Positions 47,027 through 58,064 of a DNA stretch of 64,000 nucleotides are shown here, piece after piece (within the stretch, counting starts at the first letter, position 1; the number at the start of each line of letters is the position of its first letter). Origin of the DNA: Drosophila miranda (taxonomy: Eukaryota > Arthropoda > Insecta > Diptera > Drosophilidae). The position numbers and the translations under genes were made by a program. The DNA is taken from positions 20,562,336-20,626,335 of the forward strand of contig NW_022881614.1 in NCBI RefSeq assembly GCF_003369915.1, read 5' to 3'. Under the pieces are notes generated by a model, which saw nothing but the letters and a program-made list of their open reading frames with translations, did not search any database and was not told the origin of the DNA.

Positions 47027-48130
47027 CGAGGGGGAACGTTGTGAGTTGCTGCGGACACCGCAACTCTACAGATAGCCGATACTAAGTCAGTATGGCTCTC
47101 CTCCGGCAGACGCCGCTAATATTGAACCACACGGCAAAGAGTGCGTGCGAGAGAGACAGAAAATCAGTCTGAGCGTGACGTCGGGCGCTGCGTAGCCACT
47201 GCAAATTGATTTGTTCCTTTTGGCTAAAAAATGATCCGATCTGATCCAGATTCAGCAATCTGATAGATATGGTCATTATCTATGATTCTGCGTTTTAAGT
47301 TTTCTCGAATGTGCAATATTGTGGATGCAACAGATTTTCGTCCTTTGTGGGGGCGGAAGGGGGTGGGGCGAAATTCTGAGATATACGTTTTGTAGTGAGA
47401 TCTAACAGAAGTGCGGATACCAAATTTGGTTACTCTAGCCCTAATAGTCTCTGAGATTTGTGGATGCCCCAGATTTTCGTCCTTTGCGGGGCGGAAGGGG
47501 GTGTGGCGAAATTTGGACACGAAACGGTCAAGGTCCGATATCACAGGAGTGTGGATACCAAATTTCGTTGCTCTGGCTCTTATAGGTTCTGAGATCCTTG
47601 AACTCATATTTTGCAATTGGCAAAACCGACTATGAAACCTGTGTGTTAGAGAGAGACAGAGCGAGAAAGAATGAAATTGTTTTCTTGATTCTGGCTATAA
47701 TAATTATACGATCTGGTTGAGATTTTACAGTCTAGAACATATAGTCATCCTCTACGATTCTGCGTTTTTGGTTTTATCGTATCTTTAAAAATGTAGATGC
47801 CACAGATTTTCGTCCTTTGTGGGAGCGGAAGTGGGCGTGGCGAAGTTTTGAAATATTTTTGTAGCAGTGACATATCACAGAAGTCTGGATCCAAAACATC
47901 GTTGCTCTAGCTCTTATAGTCTTTGAGCACTAGGCGCTGAAGGGGACGGACGGACGGACGGACGGACGGACAGACGGACAGACAGACAGGGCTCAATCGA
48001 CTCGGCTATTGATGCTGATCAAGAATATATATACTTTATGGGGTCGGAAACGATTCCTTCTGGACGTTACACACATCCACTTTTACCACAAATCTAATAT
48101 ACCCCAATACTCATTTTGAGTATCGGGCAT
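47027..48130 (-). mobile_element. DINE-1-like element, full length
   Basis: Inserted at the end of a CA-rich tract. Complete ends with a mutated terminal block (GTATCGGGCAT). Shares the 'gggagcggaagtgggcgtgg' variant with the copy at 58065. Confidence 0.9.
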
Positions 48131-48236
48131 GACCTCTTTCTGGCTCCCACAAAAGAGTGCGTTCAACCTGAGAGCACCAGCAACAACAACAATGCGACAA
48201 CGACAATATTTAAGCAATAATTAGCTAATAAATAAA

Positions 48237-48422
48237 TTACTGAACCACACAGGCCACAGGAACCACTCCCAATGCCTCCTTCTGCGGCTTACTTATCGCT
48301 GGAAGTGGATCGCATTGATACGGATGTTTATCTTTGACTGTCGGATGCGCAATTGGAGCTGATAATGGGTTTGCGGTACTGGTTTTGGGTTTCGGTTTTC
48401 TCTTTATGCTTACGATGAGCAA
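48237..48422 (-). CDS. Possible 3' exon or small ORF, unknown
   Basis: Open frame on the minus strand ending ALGVVPVACVVQ and stop, with a Lys/Pro-rich start (KRKPKPKTSTANPLSAP) and AATAAAT just downstream. The composition is compatible with a terminal coding exon, but I recognise no family and find no upstream exon. It may be chance. Confidence 0.25.
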   Translation of the reverse strand: MLIVSIKRKPKPKTSTANPLSAPIAHPTVKDKHPYQCDPLPAISKPQKEALGVVPVACVVQ

Positions 48423-49235
48423 TATTGTATTAAAGGAAGAACACTGTTCAATTCCGACAGGTTGGACCCAGCTTCATAGCGGGGAATATTCGACGGAAGA
48501 AAGAATAACCAAGAATTAGTCGTCATAACCGGTTGACAACAATGATTCCCATCCCATGCACACATACCCTGGGGGAAATGGATGTTATAGAATTGAGAAT
48601 ATGTTTGTCATCCCAGGCAAAAACAGTTTATTTTCAATATATTTTAATATTATTTAATATTATTTAATATTATTTTCAATATTTCAACGATATTTTAAAG
48701 CTTATTGTCTTCTTGCAGAGACCAAGAATAGGTAGCCGGATCGTGATATATATACAAAACACTCATCATATACATGAATATGTCTAAAAATGTCAATTTG
48801 AGAAAAGGTCTTTATTAGTTACGTTTTATCTTCATATCAATATTTATACTTTCATATAAAATTAACAAAATAGGGTATACAAAGGCCTATACTAAGGCTT
48901 ACACGCAATATAGCGACTCTTTTTTTGTAGAACTTTTTCGTTTAAACCTTTTTTTACAATAAATACAATAAAAGCAAGGATTAAAAACTATTCAATCTTG
49001 AAGAAAATTTATTTATCGACGGCCTAAAATGTTGTGGGCAGAACTAAGGGTTTTAGTTAGGCAGCATTATTCAACGGAAGATCAAAAACGAGGAATATGT
49101 AAAATGGAACTTGAGCTCGTCAGTACATTTGCGGTATGTTTCGGTATATTTCTGAGGGTCGGGCGGTATATTTTATCATCCGCGGTCCAAATCACAACAG
49201 AAATGTGAATATAATTTTTTTACCACGAATATTCG
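48423..49235. other. AT-rich host intergenic DNA
   Basis: Contains a short ATTTAATATT tandem repeat near 48642-48672 and no supported gene. The last part should hold the promoter of the gene that starts at 49236. Confidence 0.5.
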
Positions 49236-50692
49236 ATGCAGAAACAATTTGTGAAGCTGGAAGCGGGTGATGGCATAGTCAGCGCCACTTCAGATGGAAT
49301 CGTGCTCAACAAGATACCAGCGCTAAACAATAAAACGATGAAGAGAGCAGCGACATCGACCACATCAGCAGCAGCCTTGGGCATAAGTAAGTGAGCCTCA
49401 GACATACTATGTATCAGAATTAGCATTAATCCCAGCGTACAAATCGACAGCTCCGCTGAAGAACCCCAAGTATGTGATTCAGTCTGGATCGGCGGCGGCT
49501 GGCACTTCGCCGTGGCACTCTGTGACGGCCATCAAAAGGGAATCCCTGGGAATAGCCATCAGCTCGCTGCCGCCCAACACCATCATCAAGAGAGCCACAC
49601 CTGCTCCGAAAAGCAGCAGGAGCACACTGTCGAGTCTGCTGGGCAGCCAGGCCTGTGGCTGCGGTGGCACCCGCTACCCGCGTCTCGTCTGCCGTGCACC
49701 AGGCTGTTTTCATCAAGCGCGAATTGCCGCAGCAGCGAAGCATACGAGCCGTCACCATGGGTCTAATGGAGAACGCGACCATGCTACACCTGGGTCTGGC
49801 CAGCGAGCATCTTTCGATACTGCCACATATGCCGAAATGCCGCCGTGACCCACCTGGACTGCTGCATAGCGTTGAGGAAACTGCGCCAGAAGGAGTCATT
49901 TGACCTGCTGGCCGAATGCTTCGAGCTGAGCGAGTCGGATGCGGAGGAAACGTTCAAGCGGACCATCATCAAGCTGGCTCGCTGGCTGCGACCCTTAATC
50001 TGCTGGCCGGACGCCAACCACTTTCTCAACAGGCTGAAGCACTCGCCACTCGACTACCGGTCCGATCTCATGCATCTGCGGTCCATGATTGAGTGCGTGG
50101 AAACGGACGTGAGTGAGGCATTGGACTTTAGCTGTCCAAGCTACAAGTTCATACTCTGCATCAACACGAATGGTAATAAAATGCATTCCAATGTGATACC
50201 AATATGTAATTTGAGGATTTTCTGTGCTCCTAGGCATCATCAGCTACATCTCCAGCGCATATCCCGGCCAGTGCGACGATCTGCAGCTGTTCGAGGCCAG
50301 CAACTTCAAGAACATCGTACCCGACTACCTCACGCTGTGTGCCGACCCCGGCAAGGCAGTGCCACGCTCCTGCCAGCCAGTGTCTGATTCCATATACGAA
50401 GCAGACGAAGATGATGATTCCGCATCGCTGGACGAGCAGAGGCAGCCGGTCAGCAAATATGACGCTCAGCGGCTGTCGGGACAGTTGGCCAGCCAGGAGT
50501 CATTTTCCGACGCTGCGTCTCCAGGAGCCGGCCTGCCGTGCCCAGATGCGCGCCACAATCGACACCCTGCGAGAGTACAAAATGCTGCACCACAGCTCCA
50601 TTCATCAGAAGTCGATGCTTGGGTACCTAAACGAGATGCTGATTGTGGCAGCCGCTCTCTGCAACCTGAAGCCGAAAGAGCTCTCCTACTAG
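49236..50692 (+). pseudogene. PIF/Harbinger-transposase-derived host gene, multiple frame breaks
   Basis: The C-terminal part resembles the DDE_Tnp_4 fold of PIF/Harbinger transposases, which gave rise to several Drosophila host genes. Exon 1 is 49236-49386 (MQKQFVKLEAGDGIVS). A 49-bp intron precedes exon 2 at 49436 (YVIQSGSAAAGTSPWHS; then VFIKRELPQQRSIRAV). Next is a helical region (FDLLAECFELSESDAEETF). The intron 50173-50233 separates it from the core (SYISSAYPGQCDDLQLF, YLTLCADPGKAV) and the C-terminus (LREYKMLHHSSIHQKSM to KPKELSY, stop 50690-50692). The first catalytic Asp of the usual IDCTE-type motif appears as Glu (MIECVE), arguing for a non-catalytic host role. The frame changes near 49650, 49838 and 50512, so the gene is broken here. 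Confidence 0.65.
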
Positions 50693-51335
50693 GACTATCA
50701 GGTTGTAGGATTAGTTGTATATGGGACAGGCCTTGTAACTTGTATTAAAATCTACTCGTACTCGTACTCGTACTCGTACCAGTAAGTAAATGGTGAATTT
50801 TTCTTACGCTGTTTGAGGCTCTGAAATTGTTATTGAATTGAATTTTTGTTGACCTCTAATTCCGGCGAGTTTCTAAGTAGGAATTTGTTTAGACAGCTGA
50901 ATCAATTCTTATTCTTATTCAATTATCGAAAACAGATGCTCGCTTGTACAAAATTCTTTTTTTAATTTTGCTTTATTTACTGTGGAAAAAATACGCAAAA
51001 CTAAATACATATTCAACGTAAAGTTGTTCAATGAACTACAATGCAAAATATTATAGCTTGAAAAGATGTCTGTATCGTATATCGTGGATATATGTGTATA
51101 TGGTACATATTCTCTTGGCTTTTCTACGTCAAAAGTGCCTTCTCTCTAGCGCTGTCCTTTATCGCGCCTGCTTAATGGATAATAATTAAAAACTTGCTTA
51201 GTTAATAAGTGACTCGTACTAAATAGTTAAACATTATATATGTTCCTCCTGCAGCTGCTCCTCGTGACGAACCGTTTTCGGTTGTTTGCTTCGTGTAAAG
51301 TTATAACAAGTACGGGTGGCTTTCGGGGACGCCGC
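50693..51335. other. Region between convergent genes
   Basis: Holds the 3' ends of the transposase-derived gene and the PDZ gene. A TACTCG tandem repeat lies at about 50752-50779. AT-rich, with no additional gene visible. Confidence 0.5.
50752..50779. repeat. TACTCG microsatellite
   Basis: Four to five copies of the hexamer TACTCG/GTACTC in a row. Confidence 0.8.
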
Positions 51336-52040
51336 TCAGAGCTTCTGGATGATCTCGAACTTCTTCTTGAGGTCGACGCTCTCGTTCTTCGGATCGTACT
51401 TCTTCTTGGAGGCAAGCTTGGCCCGCATCTCGGCCACCGTCAGTGGGAGGTTCAGGCTGCCCGCCCGGTTTCCTGCCGCTCCCGCAGCCGCCGTCATAGG
51501 AGCTGTTGTCTGGCGCGCTGTCATGGCTGTGGGTGTGGGCGAGGCTGTGGGCGAGTCCAAGCCATTTGTGTTGCCATTGGAACTGCTGTACACATTCCCG
51601 TTGCTGTTCATGGAGGCCACCGCGGCCGATGGTGGCGGCGGCGTGCTCAGATTGCCATTGCCATTCGTTGGTTCACTGCAATTGGAAAGGGCCGATGGCG
51701 AGGGCGGCGACACATTTATGGGCTTGCCATCCACATCGATCAGCAGGAGGCGCACCTCGTTGGCAATCGCCTTGATCCGGGCCACCACCTGCTTGTGTGT
51801 CTCGCTGCCAATGGAGACACCGTTCACCTCCAGGATGCGATCGCCCTCCTTGAGGCCAGCAGACTCTGCCGGCGACTTGGCGTCCACCTTTCCGATAAAC
51901 TGTCCCGGCTTCACCGTCTCCGAGTGCAGGTTGAAGCCATAGCCATCGAAATCGGGTCGCTTCACTATGTGACAGGTCTTGGTCAAACCCGGCGGCAATG
52001 TGGGTGGTGTGGGTGTCTTCGGTGTTGTTGGTGTCGACAT
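51336..52040 (-). CDS. Sip1: Sip1/NHERF1-like PDZ scaffold protein, intact
   Basis: A single-exon 234-residue protein starting MSTPTTPKTPTPPTLPPG. One PDZ domain covers about residues 20-105, with carboxylate-binding loop GYGFNL, then VDAKSPAESAGLKEGD and GSETHKQVVARIKAI. This closely resembles the first PDZ of NHERF1/EBP50. A low-complexity Ser/Thr/Asn/Pro linker follows. A basic C-terminal tail (MRAKLASKKKYDPKN ... KKKFEIIQKL) resembles ERM-binding tails. I recognise it as Drosophila Sip1, a cortical adaptor that promotes Moesin activation. No stop or frameshift is visible. It converges with the broken transposase-derived gene. Intergenic length upstream allows a 5' UTR exon that I did not identify. 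Confidence 0.8.
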   Translation of the reverse strand: MSTPTTPKTPTPPTLPPGLTKTCHIVKRPDFDGYGFNLHSETVKPGQFIGKVDAKSPAESAGLKEGDRILEVNGVSIGSETHKQVVARIKAIANEVRLLLIDVDGKPINVSPPSPSALSNCSEPTNGNGNLSTPPPPSAAVASMNSNGNVYSSSNGNTNGLDSPTASPTPTAMTARQTTAPMTAAAGAAGNRAGSLNLPLTVAEMRAKLASKKKYDPKNESVDLKKKFEIIQKL

Positions 52041-52829
52041 TATGGCTGTGGTACAGAGACAGAGAGTTGGAGAAAAAGTTAGTTTGGTTTTCAGGCATGG
52101 AATAGTGTATTTATGGATTCTCTAGTTACTTGCGCCTCACTATATTGGCGATAGCGAAATGAGTTGTGTTTTGGTTTCTTCAAAGTAATGTAAGGGATAC
52201 CCTGCAAAGCAAGCTACCTAGGGGTATACCCTATGCACTCAAAGAAAGACCCATTCATTTGAAATACACCATAAAGGACAAATGGGGAAGCCCCTACTAA
52301 ATGGACAAAGAATACTATTTCCAGGGTAACGTAACCTTCAGCCGAATACTTTCATTTGAATTTCGTCTCGAGAAGTTCTCATTCGCTTCGTAAAACATTT
52401 GCTGATAAAAGGCAAGATTTCGTAATGAGCTTTTTGTCGAGAGGCTAGGAATTCAGTCGTACAGTCAGGCTTCCATTAGAGGGGCCACAAAGCATGGATA
52501 CATATCTTTATGGCAATCAGCGGCGCTGACTAGCGACTGATAACGAATTGTTTCATTCATTCAGGCCTTATCGCAGAGGTGCCCGTGCACCCGCCCTATG
52601 ACCGACTTGGTAACATTGACAATATGCTGAACTACATGGGGCCGCGACCCTGCTCGATGGCAGTGCCAAACCCTCCCCACTCTGATCGTATGCTACGTGT
52701 TTATGGCTACATGGGGCCATTCGTATCTGGAGGGGGACAAGTTCCTGCCATAATTACGGCTGCTTACCAAATAACTTTATGGCCCGTGCTCAAGTTGGGG
52801 TTTTGTGTGTGTGCTTTTTTTTTTTTTTT
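52041..52829. other. Host DNA upstream of the PDZ gene
   Basis: Unique sequence with a T run at the right (about 52815-52830) next to a DINE. A GC-richer open stretch at 52579-52790 has no recognisable family. Confidence 0.45.
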
Positions 52830-53957
52830 TATACCCGATACTCAAAATGAGTATTGGGGTATATTAGATTTGTGGTAAAAGTGGATGTGTGTAACGTCCA
52901 GAAGGAATCGTTTCCGACCCCATAAAGTATATATATTCTTGATCAGCATCAATAGCCGAGTCGATTGAGCCCTGTCTGTCTGTCCGTCTGTCCGTCCGTC
53001 CGTCCGTCCGTCCGTCCGTCCGTCCGTCCGTCCGTCCCCTTCAGCGCCTAGTGCTCAAAGACTATAAGAGCTAGAGCAACGATGTTTTGGATCCAGACTT
53101 CTGTGATATGTCACTGCTACAAAAATATTTCAAAACTTCGCCCCGCCCACTTCCGCCCCCACAAAGGACGAAAATCTGTGGCATCCACATTTTTAAAGAT
53201 ACGATAAAACCAAAAACGCAGAATCGGCGCGGATGACCATATCTTCTACAGTGCAAAATCTGAACCAGATCGTATAATGATTATAGCCAGAATCAAGAAA
53301 ACAATTTCATTCTTTCTCGCTCTGTCTCTCTCTAACACACAGGTTTCATGGTCGGTTCTGTCAATTGCAAAATATGAGTTCAAGGATCTCAGAACCTATA
53401 AGAGCCAGAGCAACCAAATTTGGTATCCACGCTCCTGTGATATCGGACCTTGACCGTTTCGTGTCCAAATTTCGCCACACCCCCTTCCGCCCCGCAAAGG
53501 ACGAAAATCTGGGGCATCCACAAATCTCAGAGACTATAAAGGCTAGAGTAACCAAATTTGGTATCCGCACTTCTGTTAGACCTCACTATAAAACGTATAT
53601 CTCAGAATTTCGCCCCACCCCCTTCCGCCCCCACAAAAAACGAAAATCTGTTGCATCCACAATATTGCACATTCGAGAAAACTAAAAACGCAGAATCATA
53701 GATAATGACCATATCTATCAGATTGCTGAATCTGGATCAGATCGGATCATTTTTGTAGCCAAAAGCAAGAAATCAATTTTCATTGGCTACGCAGGGCTCG
53801 ACGTCACGCTCAGACTGATTTTCTGTCTCTCTCGCACGCACTCTTTGTCGTGTGGTTCAATATAAGCGGCGTCTGCCGGAGGAGAGCCATACTGACTGAG
53901 TATCGGGTATAACTGTAGAGTTGCGGTGTCCGCAGCAACTCACAACGTTCCCCCTCG
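52830..53957 (+). mobile_element. DINE-1-like element in plus orientation, inside a poly(T) tract
   Basis: Starts ATACCCGATACTCAAAATG, contains the GTCC microsatellite (about 52974-53037) and ends CGTTCCCCCTCG. T runs of about 15 bases flank it on both sides. Confidence 0.92.
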
Positions 53958-53958
53958 T

Positions 53959-55466
53959 TTTTTTTTTTTTTTTGTTGTCTGACAACAGGAAAGCTTCATG
54001 CCGACTCAGCCGAAGCCGAAGTGAGGGACTCTAACCGCTCTAAAACCAACCACACCTATCCCGGCTCTTCTCTTAATAATCTCCTTTATCCTTTATCTCC
54101 TTGCATTGCGTGCTCTTTCTTCGCGACGCAGTTTGGTAGCCATAGTTACGGCCATGAATCTAATCGCGGCCCAGTTTCCTTCCGACTCCAGCAGGCATTC
54201 TGCCAGGTTTGTCACCGCTGGCATTCTTCCAAGCTTGTTGCTTAGATCCTCTCGTTCTTGCCGAAATCTTGGACATTCGAAGAAGCAGTGCTTTGCGACC
54301 ACGCAGAAGGGGTCGTCCTCGTGCTTAAACCTATGCAGGTAGGCTTTAAAGCAACCGTGTCCTGTCAGCAGTTGTGTCAGGTGATACTCCACTTGTCCAT
54401 GGCTACGGTTCAGCCAACTCTTCAGGTCTGGGATTAGCCTATGGGTCCATCGCCCTTTGCTGCTGTTATCCCAAGAATCTTGCCATTGCAGGATTGTGCG
54501 CTGCCTTAAGGCACCTCTGGTGTCCTGGTCCGTAGTCCCCAGGGTTCGCTGTGCCCTGATTCCTGTGGCTTCTCTTGCCAGCAGATGGATGGGAATCATT
54601 CCTGCTACCACAAGCGCGGCGTCTTGGGATACCGTTCTGAATGCGCAACACACCCTTAGGGCACACAGCCTCTGGACTGCGTTGCATTCTCGGGCATATG
54701 TTTTATGCTTCATTTCATCAACCCATATTGGTGCAGCGTACATTAGCGTTGAGCCAACTACGATCGCTAATAGCTTTCGCCTTGGCTGTTTCGGGCCTCC
54801 GGTGTTGGCCATGATGCGGGATAGGGCCACTGCCGTCTTTCCTGCTTTGCTGCTTGAAGCTGAGTCTGTGGTCAATCATGACCCCCAGGTACTTCAGGCT
54901 TGGACTGCAGCTAATAGTGCAGTCTCCTACTCGGATCGTGGCCGTCTCCACTACTTTCCTGCTGCTTATGAGCACCGCCTCCGTTTTGTGGGTGGCTAAT
55001 GAGAGATCCCTCCCTGATAGCCATGTTCTGGCTCTCTCTACCGCGTCGTTGCAGATTTCTTCCGCCGCTTCTTTCTGTTTTGCCACTACGACTATTGCTA
55101 TGACGTCGGCAAAGCCTATCACCGTGGCGCCCATTGGCATATCCATCTTGAGGATTCCATCATACATGATGTTCCACAGCAGCGGGCCGAGGACCGATCC
55201 TTGGGGAACTCCTCCAGTGATTTGGTGCTCACGTGTCCCCTTATCCGTCTCATATATGAGCACTCGGTCTCTTAGGTAGTCCGCGATGATATTCTGCAGA
55301 TACGGCGGTACTTGAAAGTTTCTCAATTCTTCTAGTATGTGATCCCAATTTGCAGAGTTGAATGCATTTTGGACATCGAGTGTTGCCACTATGCAATACT
55401 CTTTGGTCCCGTACATCCATCGGGTGCCATCGATAGCTCGCTTTGCTATCTCACATACCTCGCCGA

Positions 55467-55470
<4 letters not shown>
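53959..55470 (-). pseudogene. 5'-truncated LINE (R1/I-like) with reverse transcriptase
   Basis: On the minus strand, a non-LTR reverse transcriptase is readable: LDVQNAFNSANWDHIL, then GGVPQGSVLGPLLWN. The catalytic box reads FADV where FADD is normal. A frameshift near 54860 moves into the second frame (TLMYAAPIWVDEM thumb region), which ends in the C-terminal CCHC-like knuckle (FCVVAKHCFFECPRF) and a stop at 54093. A ~120-bp 3' UTR and a T run at 53958-53973 (poly(A) on the minus strand) follow. The endonuclease domain is missing, and the 5' junction lies at a TG repeat. Missing catalytic Asp, frameshift and truncation make it inactive. Confidence 0.85.

Positions 55471-55502
<32 letters not shown>
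55467..55502. repeat. TG dinucleotide repeat
   Basis: About 17 TG units, marking the 5' truncation point of the LINE. Confidence 0.9.
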
Positions 55503-55504
<2 letters not shown>

Positions 55505-57300
55505 GATCCACTTAGAAAATCCACCTGCATGCGCTCATGGGTCAAAATTGATTTTTCACGACCGCTTAACGAAGGGCAACGTGATTTTTCGCCAGAAACT
55601 TGGAAAAGCCTGACATTCCCCATGACTTCCTATCGATAAATATGCTCAAATGGATATCCCCACCTAATGCTAATTCCCCATAATTGAAATCTCCGCTCCA
55701 TTATTAATTACCCGTAATTTTCAAAGATCCCAAGCCACTTAACGGATACGATGTCGATGCGACCCTGAACTTATTGAAAAAATATATACTTCAGGCATTG
55801 CAAATTACAAAGGAATGATTTTTGTTCCGCCTTTGCTTGAACATTTGTTTGCTTTTTATTTATTTATTTTTTATTTTTTGTCGGTTTAAAGTTGAATCAT
55901 CGCTTTGGAGAGAGAGAGAGAGAAAGAGCCCGCAAGATTTATGCGTGTTGGCATTAGCCCCTTGATGAGTACGCGACTTAATTTATTGGAGGGACACATA
56001 GACGAAGATGCGGCTCGTGTTTGGGCCTGGGCTTGGGGAGATGACCTTGACTTTCCCGCCACTCGAGCTTCCATTGTAAGCGATTTTAAATTCAAATACA
56101 AAGGTAAACAATGAGCCGCAAAAAAAAAAACAATATTCAACAATGAGAGCGTTCACGTCGGGTCCCAGGGCGGGGAAGATGCTCTCAATGGGGCAATGTC
56201 GGAGGGAAATAATAATAGTAATAATAATTGCTAGACACAGTCGCATGTCTGAAACGTTTTTGTTGATTTCGATTCAACAAGCTAATCGTTAAATTGAATG
56301 GAACATCCAAAAAAAACAGATGATCAAAGGATTACTTTTAAGTTTAAATTAAATTAATTTTAATATTTTTTTTTGAGAATTTAACTCCAAATTAAATAAT
56401 TCTGTTTAATATATAGAAAATATATTTTTCTAAGGGAAGTATTTTGTTTTTATAAATATGTGTTCTTCAAAATGATTTACTCTTGCGAAACTGTTCATAT
56501 TTCCGTTTGTTTTGGCCCTTCTGCTCCGTCGGATTCTATAACTGATAATATTTGGTACATTCATAATTCGGTTTTCTGCTCCGTTCCGTCAAGCAATTTC
56601 CCGTTGTCCCTCCACTCTGATCTGTGGCTCTACCGTTTCTAGCCATTGGCCGAGCATCAGGGAGCCCGCCGAGAATGGGGCAAACTTTAATTGAATTTAG
56701 ACAGAAGGCTGCTGAAGAAACTACAATCTCCTGTAGAAGCGAAAGCAATCGAGTGCCTTTTTCCCAGGGTACTTTTTAAGTCGAGCAGCCATGCGCTGGC
56801 TCACAATTTTTCTATTATCCAATGACAATGGCAAAACGCTGTAAATGTGAATGACGCCGACTCTGACTCTGACTGTGACTGTGCAAAGAGCTGGCTACAG
56901 ATGAGATTCCTTCAATGAGAGAACTGATACTCTTTCTCCGAACAAAGTGAAAAAGTGAATCTGGCAATTACCCTTCTCGTTTCATTTCATTAATGAGAAA
57001 AAAGAGAAAACCCGTACCTGGAACGCCCAGAGGCAATCATATATCATTGTTCCTGGGTTTCAAAGGTCTTCTCGCATAACGGATACACGAGTACGTATAC
57101 CTTTTGGCTGTACTTGTGGGCGGTGTCCGCGACAATCAATCAAAACATTAATAAGCAAATAAACAACGGAGAGAATTACGAGTTCTTGTAAAATTCAATG
57201 AAAAACTGCAAGAAATGAAATCTCTGCAATTTTGTAAGACATATTTCTTGATGTTCTTTCGCTGAATGCTAGGCAAAATGTATCTGAAAGTACGTGTACA
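55503..57300. other. Host intergenic DNA
   Basis: AT-rich unique DNA with GA (about 55908-55924) and A/T runs. Short frames near 55.9 kb and 56.5 kb show no family. I see no RNA gene or mobile element. Confidence 0.5.
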
Positions 57301-57830
57301 AGTTAACGTACCCAATTCTATTGAGCTCTTATACGAGTTGTAAACAATCTTTGGCTTTCTAAAACGAAAACAATTTCAATCTTGGGCCTCCGCCTAATTG
57401 ATTTCTAAGATGTACAATCTCAATGGCTCCCGCCACAATCCCAATCTTTGACACTCGCCTAAATGGAAAAACCATGTTTGCCCACACCCGGCTTCTCATA
57501 AACAATCTCACACCCGGATTTCTGCAGATCCTGCACTTTGGGCATTTTACAGTTCTCTCTTTGGATGACGAAATCCAATACTCGGGATGGCGAAATCAAT
57601 TGAGATGTTTATAGAAAAACTATTCCCGAAAGGGATCAACGATGCAAAGATCGAAAAGTTCAAGTCAGTCTTGATCCAGAAGCGACACCGAAAAGTCGAG
57701 CTAAAAACTAAGATCGCGCAAACCCTTTGTCCGGAATCCTTTGTGACCCTCAACTTAAATCTATATCTGTAAACTTAGAAGTTAAATAAAAACTTTTTAA
57801 AAACGCAATCCGCTACCGCAGTTATTTAAT
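57301..57830 (+). repeat. LTR, copy E
   Basis: 530-bp LTR of the same family, close to the 3' LTR at 38651 (shared ATTGAGCTC, CCGCCACAATCC, CTCGGGATGG). Confidence 0.88.
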
Positions 57831-58064
57831 TGGCGCCCAACGTGGGGCGACGTTGTATAAAAAGCACCGAATAATAAAAGTGTTGCGTCGTGCCGAAACC
57901 CGAAGGACAATTAATTAATAGAATAAATCCTTCAATATAAAAACGCGGAGTGACTGTGAGATATTAGATAAGAAAAAGTGAGATAATAAAAAGGAAACAA
58001 ACCGGAGGGTGTGGAAAAATAAATACAAAAAAACTAATCAAGACACTTCAAAAATATAAAAAAA
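57831..58064 (+). repeat. Primer-binding site and start of leader, copy E
   Basis: TGGCGCCCAACGTGGGGC at 57831-57848 and about 215 bp of leader matching 17239 onwards. A DINE insertion cuts the leader, and no gag follows within the window. Confidence 0.85.

Noticed and set aside
51240-52082. Long plus-strand frames over the PDZ gene
   Set aside because: Shadow of Sip1-like coding on the minus strand; low-complexity Arg/Cys/His composition.
52579-52790. Proline-rich open stretch (MPVHPPYDRLGNIDNML)
   Set aside because: No homologue recognised and no splice or start evidence; left as intergenic.
54457-54999. Plus-strand 180-codon frame
   Set aside because: Antisense of the LINE reverse transcriptase thumb region.
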